In this document: positions 1 through 10,271 of the stretch, piece after piece | How positions within the stretch are numbered: the stretch's first letter is position 1 | Layout: the number at the start of each line of letters is the position of its first letter | Assembly (NCBI GenBank): GCA_905397405.1 | Contig: CAJPVJ010000306.1 | Coordinates: 1-28,724, forward strand | Direction: 5' to 3' | Length of the DNA stretch: 28,724 bases | Source of the DNA: Oppiella nova | Taxonomy: Eukaryota; Arthropoda; Arachnida; Sarcoptiformes; Oppiidae | Program-made: the position numbers and the translations under genes | The notes under the pieces: model-generated | Told to the model about the DNA's origin: nothing | The model's database searches: none | The model's input: only the letters and a program-made list of their open reading frames with translations

Positions 1-994
1 ATAAATAATTAAATCGTAAACAACACTAAAAACAACTTTTTGCCATAAATTAGGATATGAGTTATACCCATAGTTTTTTGGCACCCATTATAAGCGTGGA
101 AATTTTCAAGGTGTTAAAATCTGTATCCAATATTTTGCTATTTGGTTAATTACTATTCAATTTGAAGTCTAATATTATACGTTATACTTGAGATATACTT
201 GTAAGATTTTATATATAAAACAAAATTGCTCCTAATTCCCTGTTCATAATAAATACCATATAAATGGTAAACTTTTTATAGTAAATGGATAACAATTAGT
301 TTAAAATAATTACTGTATTAAATATGAGAATTTTATTTATAAACTGTAATCAAAATTATTTCTATATATATATTGAGTTTTAATATAAATTTATTTCTAA
401 GTTACATTGGTAATGCAAGCACCGCGTGTATATATGACCGAAATATTATCTCGCTATATTTATATAGAAAATATATATCATTTCATTAATTTTTTGCTGG
501 CATTTGGTGTAAAAATTTATGACCAAAAGTGATATATTTTGCATGAGTTTTGACCGCAACTTCTACTTTCGATAAAAGTTAGTTTGCATTCGTATCCATC
601 CATTGGTTGCGATAGTTATTGGTTTCCAAATATAGTTGATATCTATTGTGACAAATGGCACCCCGAGGGCTGTTTGGTCACCGGAATGGTAGCAAATATT
701 TTGTGTCTAAAATTTGTTTGTTTGCCTAATATATGGTCTCTATTCAGGAGTCAATATATTATTGTTTTGCAATGTATTAAGTGTTCACTATTTGTGTGAA
801 AAGAATTTGTTTTTTGAAAAGTGTTTGAAAACAGTATTTTCGGTCCAATCGATGCTATTATTCACAATCAGTGGTGACATAGGGTTTGACACAAACTTAA
901 CAACACATGAGTTATACTGAAGTTCTTCACTCTATATATCAATAGTGAAGTCAAATACATGAAACTTATTTCGAGAAACTGTTTGATAAAGTAT
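1..994. other. AT-rich non-coding block
   Basis: No gene is recognisable. The block is strongly AT-rich with short AT runs and has no GA/CT microsatellite. It holds one GCCATAAA word at 42-49. Two overlapping plus-strand open frames (584-799 and 714-920, about 70 codons each) have no recognisable motif and look like chance. Confidence 0.6.
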
Positions 995-1434
995 GACATT
1001 AGAGCACCGGTAGGTTATTATTAATAATTTATTAACCACCGAAAATTAAATTTATATTTATAATTGTTGTTTGAAGTCATTTGATATGTTTATAGCATTT
1101 AAGATTCAAATTGACTATAAAATATATTAAATAAATGTTTAAAATAATTATAGACATTTGAAATAATGTATTAATTGAATTATAAAATACAATAAGTTAT
1201 ATACACTTGAACATAGACAAAAACTATAGAAAGCATTCATTTAGGAAAGGGATGTCGATTGTAAGTTATATATTGCTAAATTAAAGTATAATAAATGAAT
1301 TTTTATGAATTAACTCATAATTTTATCTGGATAATTAGTAGATTTTGGTTACAGTTTGTAAATAATTTGTATAAATACTTTATATGATAAGTGGTACTAG
1401 GATTTTAATTCGTAATTATAAGCTATGCTATTTA
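995..1434 (+). repeat. Diverged head-to-tail duplication, copy A
   Basis: This segment matches 1500-2025 in the same orientation through collinear anchors. 995-1020 matches 1500-1525 at 24 of 26 positions. 1071-1110 matches 1561-1600 at about 33 of 40. 1306-1346 matches 1738-1780 with a 2-base gap. 1343-1434 matches 1934-2025 without gaps at about 79%. Between anchors the copies differ by small insertions and deletions, for example 13 extra bases here near 1021-1033. It is either an old tandem duplication or two neighbouring copies of an unidentified repeat family. No open frame runs through it. Confidence 0.85.
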
Positions 1435-1499
1435 AAAATTGTCAAATAAATATTAAATCATTTTTGTTAATAACTTAATATTTAGCGGGCTATAAATAT

Positions 1500-2025
1500 G
1501 ATATTAGAGTACCGGTAGGTTATTAACTACCGAAAATAAAATATATATGAATAATTTTTTTGGAAGTCACTTGATATGTTTATATCAGTTAAAATGCAAG
1601 CTTTGTATTACAGACCATGATGACCAACTATTAACCCAATTTAATGTGCTTTTAAACATTAACTAAACTTTCCATATAATATTGAAATGTCCAAAGATAT
1701 TAATTGTAAGTTATTATTTAAATTTAACTTTTAAAAGTGAATTAACTCAAAAGTTGATCTGGATATAATTAGTAGATTTTAGCATAATGAGTGACAAGTG
1801 TTATATATTATGTGAAAATTGAAAATTATTTTTTATGGTAATAATATTCTATATGAAAAGTTACTCGTATTCCAATGGTTGCCCAAATAAACTCATTATG
1901 CTTGCTATTTAAAGCTATATATTTATATAAATATTTTGGTAACAGTTTGTAAATAATCTTTAGAAATACTTTGTGTGATAATAGTTACTCGACCTTTTAT
2001 TCATAATGATAAACTACGATATTTA
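1500..2025 (+). repeat. Diverged head-to-tail duplication, copy B
   Basis: Second copy of the segment at 995-1434, starting 65 bases after copy A ends. It is longer mainly because of an extra block at 1781-1932 that is absent from copy A. Outside that block the order of matching anchors is the same as in copy A. The divergence suggests an old event. Confidence 0.85.
1776..1937. mobile_element. 152-bp insertion with ATTTT on both sides (MITE-like candidate)
   Basis: Copy A reads GATTTTGGTTAC at this point, with a single ATTTT at 1342-1346. Copy B has ATTTT at 1776-1780, then 152 extra bases (1781-1932), then ATTTT again at 1933-1937 before the similarity resumes. This is the pattern of an insertion with a 5-base target duplication next to an empty site. 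The extra block begins with AGCATAATGAGT (1781-1792), and its exact reverse complement ACTCATTATGCT lies at 1891-1902. The right arm is 30 bases short of the right end, so these are not clean terminal inverted repeats. It has no coding capacity. A deletion from copy A between two ATTTT words would leave the same pattern, so the direction of change is inferred. Confidence 0.5.
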
Positions 2026-2339
2026 CGTTTACGTATTTGTGTTAATGTTGATTCATAACGCAAAAATTACACAATAATTAAAGTATTTAATAAAACATAA
2101 TGAGAATACAATTATATTATTGAGAATATAATTTATTTTATTGATATATAAGTAGTATTCAAAGCTTTTAGAAATTTTAAGCAACTTAAATTTTTAGTTG
2201 TAACCGTTTTAGACCCAAAACTTATCAGTTGTTTAGAGACAGAAAACTTTTATTTTATTTACAAAAAAAATAAAGTAATGAAAAATTAAACTCAAAAAAA
2301 TACACACAAAACAAATAATTTAGTGAAAAAAGTATTGTC

Positions 2340-2340
<1 letters not shown>
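2026..2340. other. AT-rich non-coding spacer
   Basis: Strongly AT-rich, with A-runs near 2260-2300. No open frame, RNA or repeat was recognised. It ends where a purine microsatellite begins. Confidence 0.6.

Positions 2341-2388
<48 letters not shown>
2341..2388 (+). repeat. Compound microsatellite (GAAA)5-(GA)14
   Basis: Five GAAA units at 2341-2360 run directly into 14 GA units at 2361-2388, giving 48 bases of pure purine. It faces a (CT) tract of complementary sequence at 2542-2579. Confidence 0.98.
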
Positions 2389-2390
<2 letters not shown>

Positions 2391-2539
2391 ACTAATAGTA
2401 ATCAAATGACGGAATGTTTAATACTGAGAAAAAAGTTCATAAATCTAAATAAAAACTATTGTGTCAAATGGTGTGCACCGGTAGATCTCCGGGAGTCCAA
2501 ACAGTAGTTGACTGGCAGTCGAGTAATTATTATAAATGA

Positions 2540-2541
<2 letters not shown>
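2389..2541. other. Spacer between inverted GA and CT tracts
   Basis: 153 bases enclosed by (GA)14 on the left and (CT)19 on the right, so the two tracts could pair with this segment as loop. It contains GCACCGG at 2475-2481, part of GCACCGGTAGATC. No open frame. Confidence 0.7.

Positions 2542-2579
<38 letters not shown>
2542..2579 (+). repeat. (CT)n microsatellite
   Basis: Uninterrupted TC/CT dinucleotides, about 19 units, complementary to the GA tract at 2361-2388. Confidence 0.98.
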
Positions 2580-2582
<3 letters not shown>

Positions 2583-3170
2583 ACCGATGATGGTTAGGGA
2601 GGTTAGGGATGTTCATCAGTGGTGCCAAACCATTGCATATATGACTTAAATAGTGATACAACAAAATACAGCACCGGATGTCTGGCTAGCATTGAGTAAA
2701 AAAACTACGGGTGTTGTGTAATAATATACTGAATATTCTGTACTGAACGGTATGTATCATATGTGTATAAAAAGTGTCTGTTTTTAGCTGTCATTTATAT
2801 TCTTCAATAATAATAAGAAATGTTTGTCATATAAAAAGTATATAATACAATATAATAATAAGTTATCGGGGTATAATAATATGACTGAATATATATATAC
2901 TCCCGGTGTATGTGTCGTGTGTGTCAGACATGACTAAACATTTTCAAAATAGCAATTCTGATGTAATATTATTATATTTTGTTGTGGATATTCTTGAGAT
3001 GTGTTTTTTTGTTTGTATTGAAAAAAGTGTATAAGTTTTTTAAATATTATAAATATATACTCGATTTTTCATTGAATAGCGAGTTTTGTTGTATTATTTA
3101 TTTGAAAAAATTGCTTTTGAAATACTCATAAATATTATTGATATAATATTCTACTCAATCAAATGTATGC
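2580..3170. other. Non-coding block with a TTAGGG pair
   Basis: No gene recognised. TTAGGG occurs twice 9 bases apart (2594-2599 and 2603-2608), too few to call an interstitial telomere array. GCACCGG lies at 2671-2677. The rest is AT-rich. Confidence 0.6.
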
Positions 3171-3207
3171 TCTCTCTCTCTCTCTCTCTCTCTCTTACAC
3201 ACACACA
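3171..3207 (+). repeat. Compound microsatellite (TC)12-(AC)5
   Basis: TC dinucleotides at 3171-3195 are followed almost directly by AC dinucleotides at 3197-3207. This is the only tract in the window where a GA/CT run is fused to CA repeats. Confidence 0.97.
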
Positions 3208-4175
3208 GTATAATATCAATGATTCACATCTGGAAAATGTTATCCAAATTTATTTTATGTTTGAAAAATAGAAATAGAAATTCATTTGTCATTTTTGTGT
3301 TTGATGCAAAATTTATAAGTACAATATACAAAACCGATTTTTAGTGAAATATATGTAAGATTTATATCATTACAAAAATATCAGATATTTCACAAAATTT
3401 CAAAAATAATTTATACGACAATCTTATACAGAATTTAAGCAGAATTTTCAATCACTTCATATTAGTTTGAGAAAGTATTTTGTGGTTTGTAGACAAAGAC
3501 ATTAAAATTGTTATTTTCTCCGATAGTAATGACTAGTATTTTATGCAACAAATACAGGCAACTATTGATTAAGTGCTGATTTGAATGGCTGTCCATTTCA
3601 GATGGACGTGCCGATTGAATTCATGGCACCGATTGACAGCCAAATTGTTGTCTTCCTGTTGTGTTAACTCCACTAAAATAGTAATCATAAGTAAAGCACT
3701 CTTGAAAAAACACATATAAATCCAGACATTAGTGACAAATCATAATAACAGCCTTTCCCTCACTGTCTGCTACACAACAGAATAGCAATCAAAACATAAT
3801 AAAGAATTGGCACTAAAAATGTGAATTTAAAAAGTCTTGAATGGTATGGCAAGTGAATGAATGAATGAATGGGCACTGGTATGAGGGGTATGGTAGACAC
3901 AGTGCCGCACTATAATAACAAATGATATTAGTGTCTGTTTTTAGGCATCAATTGGTGGCCCATTTGATTTGAAATAGCCCTGGTAATCGGTTTGGGTCTG
4001 AGTATTAACGGCTAATAATATAGTCTCACATCTCGTTACCACTAATTTATATCATTAGACGCTATAGTTTTGCTTCAAAAGAGATAGTGAAGAGATGGTG
4101 GAGATGGAGGGGCTGTTATCCTAACCTTATGGCCCTCTCATGTGAACAACAATTTAACATTTTCTCTGATTACCG

Positions 4176-4177
<2 letters not shown>
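3208..4177. other. Non-coding block
   Basis: No gene recognised. It includes a short GAAT tetranucleotide repeat (3855-3870), GCACCG at 3626-3631 and GCACTGG at 3873-3879. A longish GC-richer patch lies around 3580-3660. The 14-base word GTGTCTGTTTTTAG is shared between 2774-2787 and 3931-3944. Confidence 0.6.
3855..3870 (+). repeat. (GAAT)4 tetranucleotide repeat
   Basis: Four perfect GAAT units. The same unit, in one strand sense or the other, recurs at 14316-14331 and 23985-24000. Confidence 0.9.

Positions 4178-4217
<40 letters not shown>
4178..4217 (+). repeat. (CT)n microsatellite
   Basis: About 20 uninterrupted CT units, followed by ACCGAAATCC. Confidence 0.98.
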
Positions 4218-4219
<2 letters not shown>

Positions 4220-5094
4220 CGAAATCCTGGTTTGATGTGGAGTTTGAGACGCCTTTTGAAAAATGAGTTTTGATGTCTTTGTGGCTAATGTTTGTCTCTC
4301 TGAAGTGAAATTAGTGCCAAACAGACAAACGAACCGTTCATTTGGATAAAGAATCGCTCGTTTAAGGCTTCAATAGAGACCTGAACCGGGAGTTTAGCAC
4401 TAGTTTCGGGATTTATTTATTTCGGGTATTCAGTGATGTTTAAACCTATTAAATAAAATATATTAATAATTTTTTATATTAAGTATCTTTAACATTAATA
4501 ATACTAAAATTTATATATATGTTTATATTTTAATAGTTTAATGTCAAAATGAATATATTTGTAAAATTAATTTTGATTGACAGCAGTATAACTTATAATA
4601 GTGTGAATTGATCCTGGTTACTAGGTACACAGCTAGCTAATTCTATTAAGGTTTAGCATGGGTTGAGGTTAACGTCTGGTCTCTATAAAAAAGCGATAAT
4701 AATAGGTATGTTAGTAAAAAAGTGAGTATTTGAAGTGAAATGACAAGTGCCAATACCATGAGTGCCAATAACTACCAGTGCCCATGCCAGCACCGGTATG
4801 ATTGATAAGCTCCGGCCTCTGCCATTTAGTCGTCGACTTTTTTGTTCATAAAACCTCTGTCTGTATGTATTTTTTAAGTGTAGCGATGCCTTGCGTTGAG
4901 CCAAACCCACAATTAAGGCCTCCCTCATCGGCCCCTAAAGTATGTTTAAGGCCTTTCAGTCTCGTATGAGATAAACAATGTTATTACGGGTCCATAACTC
5001 AAAAATGTGCTCAACCATGGCTCTTAGGGCATCACCAGCACTGGCAGCTCATATGTATGACAGGTAGGTTGGATCTCTCTCGCAATCTCTCTCA

Positions 5095-5096
<2 letters not shown>
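4218..5096. other. Non-coding block with three GCACYGG words
   Basis: No gene recognised. A minus-strand open frame of 81 codons (4683-4928) lies in a somewhat GC-richer patch but shows no recognisable motif, and I do not call it. CCAGTGC lies at 4775-4781, GCACCGG at 4790-4796 and GCACTGG at 5039-5045, three related words within 270 bases. Confidence 0.6.

Positions 5097-5125
<29 letters not shown>
5097..5125 (+). repeat. (CT)n microsatellite
   Basis: About 14 CT units, preceded by shorter CT runs from 5074, so the whole pyrimidine-rich tract is about 50 bases. Confidence 0.97.
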
Positions 5126-5128
<3 letters not shown>

Positions 5129-6132
5129 TATTCGTGCGAATGGCCATCAAATACAGATCAACACCAGAGAGAGAATGAGCGAAATATTCTCACAATCTAT
5201 TGACTACACAATGAAAACTGTTGGCAACAATAGAGGCGCAAACATTAGACAATTACTACCTATTTGATCGTTGCAGCAAGCATGTTTGATAGAAAAGTTT
5301 AAGACAGGTATGAAAAAACAGTGACTTATTATTATGGATGAGATTGAGATGAAAATCTTGTTTCACATTATTATTACGAGTTTCCTCAGTATTCAGTGTA
5401 TGAGCTATTAGTTTGTATAATATTTTGTTTGGGATTTTAATTCCTGAGCAATAAATTACAATTTAAATGTAAATGCAAACTATTTTGTCAACAGTTTTCT
5501 CACATTTTTGAACAGTTGTTTGCTTTGATAGAAATGGTGACAAAAAACTTATTTAATTACTTGTATTACACTATTATATCTAGTCTTACGTGAAATATTT
5601 TGGTTATCATTTATATGATGAATATTCTGTATGTGAGTTAATTGACATTTGCAGACAATAATCATATGATTGAATAGCAGTGAAAAACTAGTGAAACACA
5701 AAACAAAACCATAATTTGATTATTGTGTGACTCAACAGAATTAAGATTATAGCAAACTATATCCAAGATTACGATTATATTCATTACGATTATTATATTA
5801 TATGTTATATGAAAACAACACATAGCCCTAACATTATATTCTTTGTATCCATTATCAAAAAGCACTTTATATTTTGAGAGATGATAGAGTATTATATACG
5901 ATCTAAATATAATGTATGTTTTAATATTAATTTTATATAATATATTAGAGTAAGTGTAGTGAATGTAACAAATAAATGAGTTTTCAAATGCGATGCCATC
6001 ATAAATCTTAAAATGAATAATAACTACAATGACTGCGAGACCACTATTAAATAGCGTACAAAAAAACAAGTTCATTAAAAATTGTTACGAAAATTAATTA
6101 GTTTTAGTTAAATAATAACTTTCATTCATTTA
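5126..6132. other. AT-rich non-coding block
   Basis: No gene recognised. The minus strand is open for 137 codons at 5662-6075. The translation is rich in Ile, Tyr, Asn and Phe as expected of AT-rich sequence and shows no motif, so I treat it as chance. Confidence 0.55.
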
Positions 6133-6158
6133 TCTCTCTCTCTCTCTCTCTCTCTCTC
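6133..6158 (+). repeat. (CT)n microsatellite
   Basis: About 13 CT units, flanked on the left by TTCATTCATTTA. Confidence 0.98.
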
Positions 6159-6396
6159 GAGTTTTTTGTTTTATACGGTATTGTAAGTGAATAATGAGCT
6201 CTGAATTCAGAGATAAAAATATTATGTTTTATTACAACAATACACAAAATGAGAAGAATAATTATTTTTAAACAATAATTAACATTAAAATAATTATAAC
6301 CCAGAGAAAACACACCGACCTTTTTGTAAGGATACATAAGCGAAAAGTGAAAGTCAATAAACGGCCGATAAATCATTTTCTCGTGGCTTCCCTTTG

Positions 6397-6415
6397 CTCT
6401 CTCTCTCTCTCTCTC
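6397..6415 (+). repeat. (CT)n microsatellite, short
   Basis: About nine CT units. It faces a GA tract 92 bases downstream (6508-6524), so the pair is inverted. Confidence 0.95.
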
Positions 6416-6507
6416 CGATTGTAATATATTTTGTTATTTAAGTTAAACGCCGGAGACTTAAACTCATTGGCAATTGAAAGGAAATTTATTGACAAATGAT
6501 TTGTTGG

Positions 6508-6524
6508 GAGAGAGAGAGAGAGAG
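6508..6524 (+). repeat. (GA)n microsatellite, short
   Basis: About eight GA units, in the opposite sense to the CT tract at 6397-6415. Confidence 0.95.
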
Positions 6525-8071
6525 TCTGAGACATACACAGAGAATTTATGGCAAAAATACAGATTAAGTGTTTGAATGGGAAAACGAAACAATGAATCAA
6601 ATCGTAATTAACGATAACATTGGACGGCATTAATCAAAATGAATGATTGAACTGAACATCACTTTCATATTATTCAATAAAATGCTGTTTTGTCGGCCAA
6701 TGAGACCCTATTTTTTATACAACAAAATGCCCTTAAATTGTATGCCATATAAGACATTGAGAGTGAGGGGAGAGTATAGTAAAACGGCACACCATTTAGC
6801 AATTTAATAGATTCAATAGATTACCATGCACACATACACACATACTAATGATCATCGCGTATATACAGCACCATTAGTCTGGGCACCGATGGGTCATCCG
6901 ATGCAAGCCATTAATCTCATTCACTCGGTGTCTGTTGCCTTAAAAAAGGCCTAAATTTTCGCTTTTATTTTTTGACACAAACACTATTTAACGAGAATTT
7001 ATTACATCGCGGGCTATGAGTCGGGGTATGACTGTCTGTCTGTGCACTCATTTGATTGAATACTGAATACCAGTGCCGTTGACTTAAATCATTGTATAAT
7101 AGCATTCAAATCGGTGTCATTGGCAATGGTTTTGTAATATCCATATCCATACAGATGAGGGCTAACACATACATACAATAAACTCGTAAAATATTGTCTG
7201 AAGTATTTTTGTGGTCATAAAATATGTTTTTGAGAGTCCCATGTAATACATGAATGCCATTGAATTGATGGTAATATTAATATATTTGTCTTATGGTTGC
7301 GAATAATGGATATTTAATCGTATAATTTATATTATTTATTAAAATTGTGTAATAAATTATCGCGAATTTAAATAATGAATTGCCAATGTGTATTTTCTAT
7401 ATAAATAATGCATTTGTTTTCAGCGAAAATAGTAATAAATTATTATTTAAATATATACACGACGGTGGAAACATTTGTTTGCATTTATTTGTAAAACAAA
7501 TATCATTAGTATTTGTTATGCCATTGATTATAATCTCAAATATAGTCAGTAACTGAATAATAGCTAGTGTATTACGAGGGATATAATTTATAATTTATTT
7601 TCTTAATATGATTTGGCTGAAAAGTTTATAGTTAATTCAGACGTTAGTTAACAGTAATTTTTTTTAACAGTCATAGCAATAGTCGGCGCTATAAACGGAT
7701 TACTCGCTAATAACTCATGTATTCTGTCATCAAAACACATATTCAATGGGTTTTAATGTGTTAATAAAATGCTATTCAAAAAAAAGTTGTGAACTTATTA
7801 TATAATGATTTGCAAAAATATTTTATTGCTATATATTTAATAATAAATAAGATTTGATAGCATTTTATCGTACGACGGGTTCGTTGAATACAATAATTAT
7901 ATTCTTTATGCCGTCTATTAAAGCGATAAAAACTATGAAATTTGCGTTTAATAACACATTTCCAGCGAAATGTAAAACTTTTTTCATTATCTGTCAGCTC
8001 TTTATCCGTAGCCATATATTCATGAATTGAATGATTGACACGAAATGAGTGCCAAATAATTTGAATGCAAC
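6525..8071. other. AT-rich non-coding block
   Basis: No gene recognised. It holds TTTATGGC at 6545-6552, a CA-rich patch at 6828-6842, GCACCG at 6883-6888 and CCAGTGC at 7070-7076. 7240-7600 is very AT-rich. A minus-strand open frame of 99 codons (7776-8075) begins at a TTG immediately after the stop of the hydrophobic open frame at 8072-8500. It is basic with no motif, and I do not call it a gene. Confidence 0.55.
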
Positions 8072-8500
8072 TCAACGGTCATTATATTGTCTCATAAGAC
8101 GATAATTATGCGATACATTTACGGCAACAAAAACACCAAAAACAGCAATTAATGTCGAAAATAGTGGAGTAGTTATCGTCAACAGTAGACACATAGACAT
8201 AGGGAGCACCAAAAAAATCGTGATTGAAATCTTATATCTGACACAAAAATTGCATAAGACTTGTGTCCCAATCAATGCATATATCATTGAGACGTTTCCC
8301 ATAATAATAATAATAATACAGTGATAGTCAGTAGTATTAAATCCAATGACAGCGCAAAATGTGATACAAAAAAGACCTAATTTTTCGCTGAGCTCTGCAT
8401 TAGTGGGCAAAACACTAGCGAAGAGATGGATAGTTGTGAGCAAAAAGTGTACAGAATTTGTGTGATTAATATGGTTTGGCTGGCGATGGTGTATGTGCTG
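8072..8500 (-). other. Hydrophobic open frame, possible membrane-protein exon (unproven)
   Basis: The minus strand is open for 142 codons from 8500 to a TGA at 8072-8074. Counting from a TTG at 8443, the 123-residue product has hydrophobic stretches at about residues 22-36, 43-64, 72-92 and 94-110, with charged residues confined to the ends and to one short loop (VRYK, about 68-71). That pattern resembles a multi-pass membrane protein tail. Against this, there is no ATG before the second hydrophobic stretch (first Met at residue 48), the run of five Ile comes from an ATT/AAT microsatellite, and I recognise no family. If real it would be a 3' terminal exon. AT-rich DNA often yields hydrophobic translations by chance. 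Confidence 0.15.
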
Positions 8501-8627
8501 TCAGGGCTGGCACTGAGAAAGTGAAGATTAATGGCCGTGGAGTTTGGTGTGTCGGTCGGAGCACTTGTATGTCACACATTGTTAACGCATCCATAATATT
8601 ATCGACAATCAATTGTCTTCCAGAGTG

Positions 8628-8631
<4 letters not shown>

Positions 8632-8663
<32 letters not shown>
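8632..8663 (+). repeat. (CT)n microsatellite
   Basis: About 16 CT units. The open frames on both strands here (8466-8693 minus, 8476-8667 plus) read through it as Arg-Glu and Leu-Ser runs and are artefacts. Confidence 0.98.
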
Positions 8664-8667
<4 letters not shown>

Positions 8668-9490
8668 TCTACCCGTTCATCCCTACCCCCCATCGGTCAA
8701 TCATAAACACCCGACACATTAATGAATAATCTGTAAAAATAATGCTTTTTAATCATTTAATTATAATATAAAGCTATTAATCACATGAGAATAATAGCCG
8801 AGAAAAAGACATTAATTTTTGAAACATTTCCAAAATAATTGTCAGTTTTCAGTACAGTATGAATACAACAGAAAGTTATGATAAAAATGTGTGTATAAAA
8901 TGGTAACAAATTGTTTTTTATACAAAAAATATTTTTAGTTTTATAATGAATTTCATGTATATTTTACATTAACAAGTAAGTTTTGTTATAAACAACAAAA
9001 TTCTTGCCGTTATCATACAATTAGTGTCCAGAATATAATTGAATTGAATGCACAAAATAAAAGCAATAGTAAAACGTAAAGAATATTCTCATGAATTGAT
9101 AACACATTAAGTCTGACATTAATTGAGTGAATGATATTAATTGGTTTGGATGTGGTGTGTGTCGTGTCTGTGAGCACCGGCAGCTCACGGACAGGAAGTC
9201 CACTTCATTTATGTTGATATCTGACATACGAGTGGTGTGTGTATGAAATTTTTCGCTGATGTCTGTCCTCCCTGTGCCCCTTTGTGTTTGTGCACTGAAA
9301 ATGGGTTTGCAATTGTAGTACAGTATAAACTAATGATAATTATATTCAGTTGGGAATAAAATAATTGATTAAATCATATGTGATATGAAAAAAGGGTTAT
9401 GAATATTAACTCATTATTCACTTTATTATTGAGTTTTTCCATAGAATAATGAAACAAAAAAAATTTCCTATTGTATTGAAATTGTCAGAC
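8664..9490. other. Non-coding block
   Basis: No gene recognised. AT-rich to 9120, then a GT-rich patch (9150-9300) that contains GCACCGG at 9174-9180 and CTGTCCTCCCTGTG at 9263-9276. That 14-base word recurs at 11890-11903, just before the second copy of the 137-bp duplication. A minus open frame at 9021-9227 (68 codons) has no motif. Confidence 0.6.
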
Positions 9491-9514
9491 GAGAGAGAGA
9501 GAGAGAGAGAGAGA
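9491..9514 (+). repeat. (GA)12 microsatellite at the left edge of the 137-bp repeat
   Basis: Twelve GA units that abut repeat copy 1. The corresponding tract at copy 2 (11919-11956) is longer. Confidence 0.98.
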
Positions 9515-9647
9515 CTCTATGAGAGAGAATATAAATGAGTGGAAATTAAGATGAGAATCATTTGCAGCATTGAATGCCGAGGATTATGGGGGACAGACAT
9601 GTCAGTTGGCAAATCCCTGACAGAACAGCCGGTGCTATATTAGGCGC

Positions 9648-9651
<4 letters not shown>
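9515..9651 (+). repeat. 137-bp near-identical dispersed repeat, copy 1
   Basis: Aligned to 11957-12093 without gaps, with two differences: C at 9515 against A at 11957, and A at 9524 against T at 11966. Identity is 135 of 137. The unit contains the start of the body (TCTATGAG), a GC-richer centre with GGGACAGACATGT at 9590-9602, a 6-bp inverted repeat TGTCAG/CTGACA (9600-9605 and 9617-9622), CCGGTGC at 9629-9635, and the right end GGCGCAAAA. It is bounded by GA microsatellites on both sides in this copy. No reading frame or known family was recognised. Confidence 0.95.

Positions 9652-9689
<38 letters not shown>
9652..9689 (+). repeat. (AG)n microsatellite at the right edge of repeat copy 1
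   Basis: About 19 AG units beginning directly where similarity to copy 2 ends. At copy 2 this position is followed by TATATATGAAACG instead. Confidence 0.98.
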
Positions 9690-9691
<2 letters not shown>

Positions 9692-9798
9692 TTGACGGCA
9701 CACGAGATTCACATAACAAATGATGTATTTATCGGAAAAATAATTTTTATGATATTATTTCGTGCTTTCAATCAATTTCATTGTATTTCATTCGTCAT

Positions 9799-9821
9799 TC
9801 TCTCTCTCTCTCTCTCTCTCT
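9799..9821 (+). repeat. (TC)n microsatellite
   Basis: About 11 units, in the opposite sense to the AG tract at 9652-9689, 109 bases away. Confidence 0.97.
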
Positions 9822-10073
9822 TATTTGATTGTGTTTTCAACAAAACATCATTTTTCACCCGAAAAGGAGAGCACAGAAAGAAAAAACACAAATGGTTTTT
9901 GAGATGAGAAGTAGTTTTTTGAGTCCAGAAATAGAGTACAGAAATAGAAAGCAATGTTTCACTGGAAATGATGGACGACTGTCACACTAACCGCCCAACT
10001 GTTCCCATCGCAGCCGCCACTAAATTATCGTTTCAATCGTCGACTTTAATATCATATCATAGTTTCCCATTTG

Positions 10074-10103
10074 CCTACCATTCCCTACCATTCCCTGCCA
10101 TTC
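10074..10103 (+). repeat. 10-bp minisatellite, three units
   Basis: CCTACCATTC occurs twice (10074-10083 and 10084-10093), followed by CCTGCCATTC (10094-10103) with one change. Confidence 0.9.
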
Positions 10104-10233
10104 CTCCGCCAAATCACTCTAAACTATACCAACTGTCAGTCACTTTAGTGCTAACCTCTACTTTCGTGGAGAAATAAAAATGCGTTTAAAATATAAATCT
10201 TTGTATTTAGAGTCAAATTTTTATTTATTCTTC

Positions 10234-10235
<2 letters not shown>

Positions 10236-10268
<33 letters not shown>
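10236..10268 (+). repeat. (CT)n microsatellite
   Basis: About 16 CT units between AT-rich flanks. Confidence 0.98.

Positions 10269-10271
<3 letters not shown>

Larger units (their letters stand above)
9690..10235. other. Non-coding block
   Basis: No gene recognised. It includes a CT tract and a three-unit minisatellite, listed separately. Open frames at 9692-9907 (which contains the CT tract) and 9968-10177 (which contains the minisatellite) have no motif. Confidence 0.6.

Noticed and set aside
2594-2608. TTAGGG pair (and similar words at 18897 and 27281-27312) as interstitial telomere repeats
   Set aside because: Only one to three units each, with irregular spacing. Arthropod telomeres usually use TTAGG, and no array is present.
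4683-4928. Minus frame of 81 codons in a GC-richer patch
   Set aside because: No motif, no homology recognised and no supporting signals; the patch composition explains the length.
5662-6075. Minus-strand open frame of 137 codons
   Set aside because: The composition is that of translated AT-rich DNA (Ile, Tyr, Asn and Phe), with no motif, no splice signals noticed and no ordered hydrophobic pattern.
7776-8075. Minus frame overlapping the stop of the hydrophobic open frame by four bases, operon-like
   Set aside because: It begins with TTG and shows no family. Stop-start overlap has no meaning in a eukaryotic sequence of this type.
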